A stretch of DNA of 34,448 nt from contig NZ_PVNK01000097.1 in assembly GCF_002994615.1 (NCBI RefSeq), positions 1 to 34,448 on the forward strand. Reading direction: 5' to 3'. Shown piece by piece: positions 30,436 through 34,448 of the stretch; positions within the stretch are counted from its first letter, which is position 1, and every line of letters begins with the position of its first letter. The stretch is from Enhygromyxa salina. GTDB lineage: Bacteria; Myxococcota_A; Polyangia; Nannocystales; Nannocystaceae. The position numbers and the translations under genes were made by a program. The notes under the pieces were generated by a model. It was not told the origin of the DNA. It searched no databases and worked only from the letters and a program-made list of their open reading frames with translations.

Positions 30436-31428
30436 ATGAGCGAACACGAGGCTTGGAGCACGGTGCGAGTGGCCTTGAAACAGGGCGCCCGGGACGACTA
30501 CGCGCTCGAGCGCCTCGACGGGCTCGCCGGCCTGCTCGCGAATCGCGACGACATCGGCGGCGTCGAGACCCGTGACCCCGCGTCGATCGCCGAGGGCCCG
30601 GACTTCGTCGCGGTCGAGCGCCCGGAGCTGGTCATCTACACCACGCCGGTCAATCGCGGGGCGGTCGTGCGCGCGACGGAGGAGCTGGCCCAAGCGATCG
30701 CCCTCGAGGTCGTCCTCGACGCCCACGATCACAGCGGCGACGACTGGCGAGACGCGTGGAAGCGACACTATCGATCGCTCTACTTTCGCTCCGGCCCGAC
30801 GGCGGACGCCCGGCGGCTGATGATCCGGCCGAGCTGGATCCCGCGCGAGGCCGACGATCCCAGCTGCGAGCTGATCCTCGATCCCGGCCGCGCGTTTGGA
30901 ACCGGCCTCCACGAGAGCACGAGCCTGTGCCTCCAGGCGCTGGTCGAGATCGCCGCCCGCGAACCCGCCGCGCAGATCCCCCGACGCGTGCTCGACCTCG
31001 GCTGCGGCTCGGGCATCCTCGGGCTCGCGAGCCTGAAGATCTGGCCGGAGATCGAGCGCCTGACCCTCGCCGATCACGACCCCGAGGCCGTCGCGACGGC
31101 GCGCGAGAACGCCGAGGCCAACGCCCTCGCAGACCGGGCAGGGCTCGAATTTCGCGAGCTGAGCCTGTCGGCGCAGGCCGCCGCGATCGGGCCGGCCGAG
31201 CTGGTGTTCGCCAACATTCGCCCGAAGGTGCTGATCCCGGCCGCGCCGACGATCGTCGCCGCGCTCGCGCCCGGCGGCACGGTCCTGCTGTCCGGCATCC
31301 TCGACGAGGAGGGCGACGAGGTCCTCGCGGCCTACGCCGAGCTAGAGCTGCTCGCGCGCGTGAGCGAGGAGGGCTGGTGCGCGCTGGTCATGCGCCGCCC
31401 CGACGACGGCCCGGAGACCGCGGTGTGA
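30436..31428 (+). CDS. prmA: Ribosomal protein L11 methyltransferase
   Basis: A 330-residue SAM-dependent methyltransferase (usual length about 290) that methylates ribosomal protein L11. Signature segments are DDWRDAWKRHY (about 102-112), LDPGRAFGTGLHESTSLCLQ (148-167) and motif I VLDLGCGSGILGL (185-197), followed by LADHDPEAVATARENAEANAL and FANIRPKVLI with the catalytic N-I pair. The ATG at 30436 has a G-rich Shine-Dalgarno sequence. Its stop overlaps the rsmE GTG by four bases (GTGA). Confidence 0.95.
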   Translation: MSEHEAWSTVRVALKQGARDDYALERLDGLAGLLANRDDIGGVETRDPASIAEGPDFVAVERPELVIYTTPVNRGAVVRATEELAQAIALEVVLDAHDHSGDDWRDAWKRHYRSLYFRSGPTADARRLMIRPSWIPREADDPSCELILDPGRAFGTGLHESTSLCLQALVEIAAREPAAQIPRRVLDLGCGSGILGLASLKIWPEIERLTLADHDPEAVATARENAEANALADRAGLEFRELSLSAQAAAIGPAELVFANIRPKVLIPAAPTIVAALAPGGTVLLSGILDEEGDEVLAAYAELELLARVSEEGWCALVMRRPDDGPETAV

Positions 31429-32123
31429 GCGTCCGCGCTTTCTTGCCCGCCGACGCCGACAGCCCGGGCGAGGGCCAGGAGCTCGAGCTCGACGAAGACG
31501 AGTCCCGCTACCTGGTCAAGGTCCGCCGCGTCGATCCTGGCGGCCGCTTCGAGCTCCTCGACGGGCGCGGCGGCGTGTGGACGGCGACGCTGGTCGCTCG
31601 GGGTCGGCGCGCGCGGGTCGAGGTCGGCCCCGCCCGCAGCCCGAGCACCCCACCCGACCCCCGAGTCATCCTGCTCGGGCTCCCCGATGCCGCCGCCACC
31701 CTCGAGGCCCTGACCGGCGCGAGCGAGCTCGGAGCCAGCGAGGTGGTCTTCGTCCGCTGCGAACGTAGCCAGGGCCACCTCCCCTCGCGCGCACGGATCG
31801 AGCGGGTCCTGCGAGCGGCGATGCGCCAGTGTGGACGCCCCGCGCCGCCCGAGCTGCTCGGCGCGTCGCCGGACAAGCCCTGGACCCTACGCGACGCCCT
31901 CGCGCATCGCTCCGAGCTGCCCGGCGTGTACGGAGAGCCTGCCGCTGAGGACCCGGGGCCCATGGCGAGGGGAGTGCGGCTGCTCATCGGGCCCGAGGGC
32001 GGCCTCACCCCGAGCGAGGTCGAGGCCGCCCGCGCAGCAGGTTTCAGCCCCGCAACCCTTGGTCCGTGGGTCCTGCGAACCCCCACCGCAGTCATCGCCA
32101 TGCTCGCCCGGACCTGGTATTAG
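31425..32123 (+). CDS. rsmE: 16S rRNA (uracil-1498-N3)-methyltransferase
   Basis: A 232-residue SPOUT-fold methyltransferase. The N-terminal PUA-like domain covers about 1-75, and the SPOUT domain follows with the conserved LIGPEGGLTPSEVEAARAAG and LGPWVLRTPTAVIAML. The GTG at 31425 overlaps prmA, and its short N-terminus (SVRAFLPAD) fits the family; the same frame extends far upstream but only as a shadow of prmA. The usual final motif is LG-x-R-I-L-R-x-E-T-A; here Trp replaces the Arg and Pro replaces the Glu. It probably modifies U1498 of 16S rRNA, subject to that caveat. Confidence 0.9.
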   Translation: MSVRAFLPADADSPGEGQELELDEDESRYLVKVRRVDPGGRFELLDGRGGVWTATLVARGRRARVEVGPARSPSTPPDPRVILLGLPDAAATLEALTGASELGASEVVFVRCERSQGHLPSRARIERVLRAAMRQCGRPAPPELLGASPDKPWTLRDALAHRSELPGVYGEPAAEDPGPMARGVRLLIGPEGGLTPSEVEAARAAGFSPATLGPWVLRTPTAVIAMLARTWY

Positions 32124-32131
32124 ATCCCCCC

Positions 32132-32154
32132 GCGGCCGTCCTGCGGACGACCGC
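32132..32154 (+). terminator. Hairpin after prmA-rsmE
   Basis: GCGG plus CGTCC, loop TGC, then GGACG plus CCGC form a 9-bp stem with one C-A mismatch, 8 bases past the rsmE stop. No T-run follows. Confidence 0.5.
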
Positions 32155-32199
32155 CGGTCCGTCAGATCGTGATCCCCGAGGACACCAAGAGGAAGTAGC

Positions 32200-32819
32200 G
32201 TGAGCGCAGCGCAGCCACCGACCGAGCGCGAGAGCGCTCCGACGAAGCGCGTGCCGATCCGCCGCCGCCCGATGCCGTGCCCGCACTGCGACGCGGAGAT
32301 CGAGCGCGAGCTCGCAGCCTCGGCCGCTCCAACCTGCCCACACTGCGAGCGGGCGCTCGCGCCGGTCGAGGTCGCCGGGTTCTGGCGCCAGGCGCTCGCC
32401 GGCCTCGTCGACCTGGCGTTCCTCGCCCTGACCGCCGGCCCGATCGCCTGGGGCCTGCACCGGCTCGTCGACCCCCTGCCCCTCGCCCCCGGCGCGCGCG
32501 GCCTCGACCTCGCCCTGAGCCTGTTCGCGACCGACTTCAGCGCCCTGCTGCTGCGCGCGGGCCCGGTCCTGGTCCTCGCGAGCGCGTACTTCATGATCAG
32601 CGTGGCTTGGGCCGGCCGCACCCTCGGCCAGCGGCTGCTCTCGATCCACGTCATCGATCGCCATGGTCGCGCCCCGAGCGTCCCGATCGTCGGTCTCCGA
32701 ACCCTCACCCAGCTCGTCGGGACCCTCGCCGCGGCCCTCGGCCCGCTCTGGGTCGCCTTCGACAGCGAGCGCCGAGCCGTCCACGACCTCGTCGCGGGCA
32801 CCTACGTCGTGAGGTCCAC

Positions 32820-32823
<4 letters not shown>
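32200..32823 (+). CDS. Zinc-ribbon RDD-family membrane protein
   Basis: A 207-residue protein. A short N-terminal zinc ribbon has CPHC (Cys27, Cys30) and CPHC (Cys46, Cys49). An RDD domain with about three membrane helices (about 62-84, 120-140 and 160-182) follows. The RDD landmarks are the Asp in [27 protein letters not shown] and the [12 protein letters not shown] end. RDD proteins are poorly understood; some act in ion tolerance or transport. The GTG at 32200 has AGGAAG 6 bases upstream. Its stop overlaps the next gene by four bases (ATGA), suggesting the two proteins work together. Confidence 0.9.

Positions 32824-34448
<1,625 letters not shown>

Noticed and set aside
30156..30461. A 112-residue minus-strand frame over the small gene and the prmA start.
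   Set aside because: It is in a different frame from the conserved-looking small protein, is basic and low-complexity, and overlaps the divergent promoter region and prmA.

Overview
The window is very GC-rich chromosomal DNA whose genes almost all carry G or C at third codon positions. Gene content points to a myxobacterium-like member of Myxococcota (inference): a Ser/Thr kinase fused through a membrane segment to a TPR-like sensor half, a bactofilin, FHA and type II secretion N-domain proteins, a B. subtilis-type sdhCAB operon, and the deltaproteobacterial rpoN-hpf-hprK-rapZ-PTS neighbourhood. I saw no tRNA, rRNA, CRISPR array, transposase or phage gene, so this looks like core chromosome rather than an island.

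Layout. 1-4.3 kb: an unrecognised protein, a biotin carboxylase and CTP synthase. 4.4-14.6 kb: sigma-54 (rpoN), long-form ribosome hibernation factor (hpf), then on the opposite strand a 1009-residue Ser/Thr kinase, then hprK-rapZ-EIIA(Man)-HPr-EI. This PTS has every phosphorelay and HPr(Ser) kinase part but no EIIB/EIIC/EIID permease in view, so it is probably regulatory. 14.6-17.7 kb: an alpha/beta hydrolase-fold protein with Gly in the nucleophile position, a roughly 0.6 kb array of 42-43 bp repeats, and a convergent M20 dipeptidase. 17.8-24.4 kb (minus strand): seven F-type ATP synthase genes in the order b', b, delta, alpha, gamma, beta, epsilon, without a (atpB) or c (atpE); several subunits carry unusual extensions or inserts. 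24.5-26.3 kb: bactofilin and a divergent two-FHA protein. 26.4-29.9 kb: sdhC-sdhA-sdhB. 29.9-34.4 kb: 19/14 bp tandem repeats, a 64-residue conserved-looking small protein, prmA and rsmE (ribosome methyltransferases), a zinc-ribbon/RDD membrane protein and a secretion-ATPase N-domain protein that runs off the window end.

How it fits together. EI, HPr and EIIA would pass phosphate from PEP, HprK/P would modify HPr on Ser, and RapZ is a nucleotide-binding regulator often linked to this cluster. Sigma-54 and HPF add nutrient-dependent transcription and ribosome hibernation. The kinase sits where ptsN is often found in related clusters. The sdh and atp operons supply respiratory energy conservation.

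The best candidates for something undescribed are the 42-43 bp array between convergent genes (15633-16275), the kinase inserted into the regulatory PTS cluster, and the modified ATP synthase subunits. All start and family calls were made by reading; no database search was possible.
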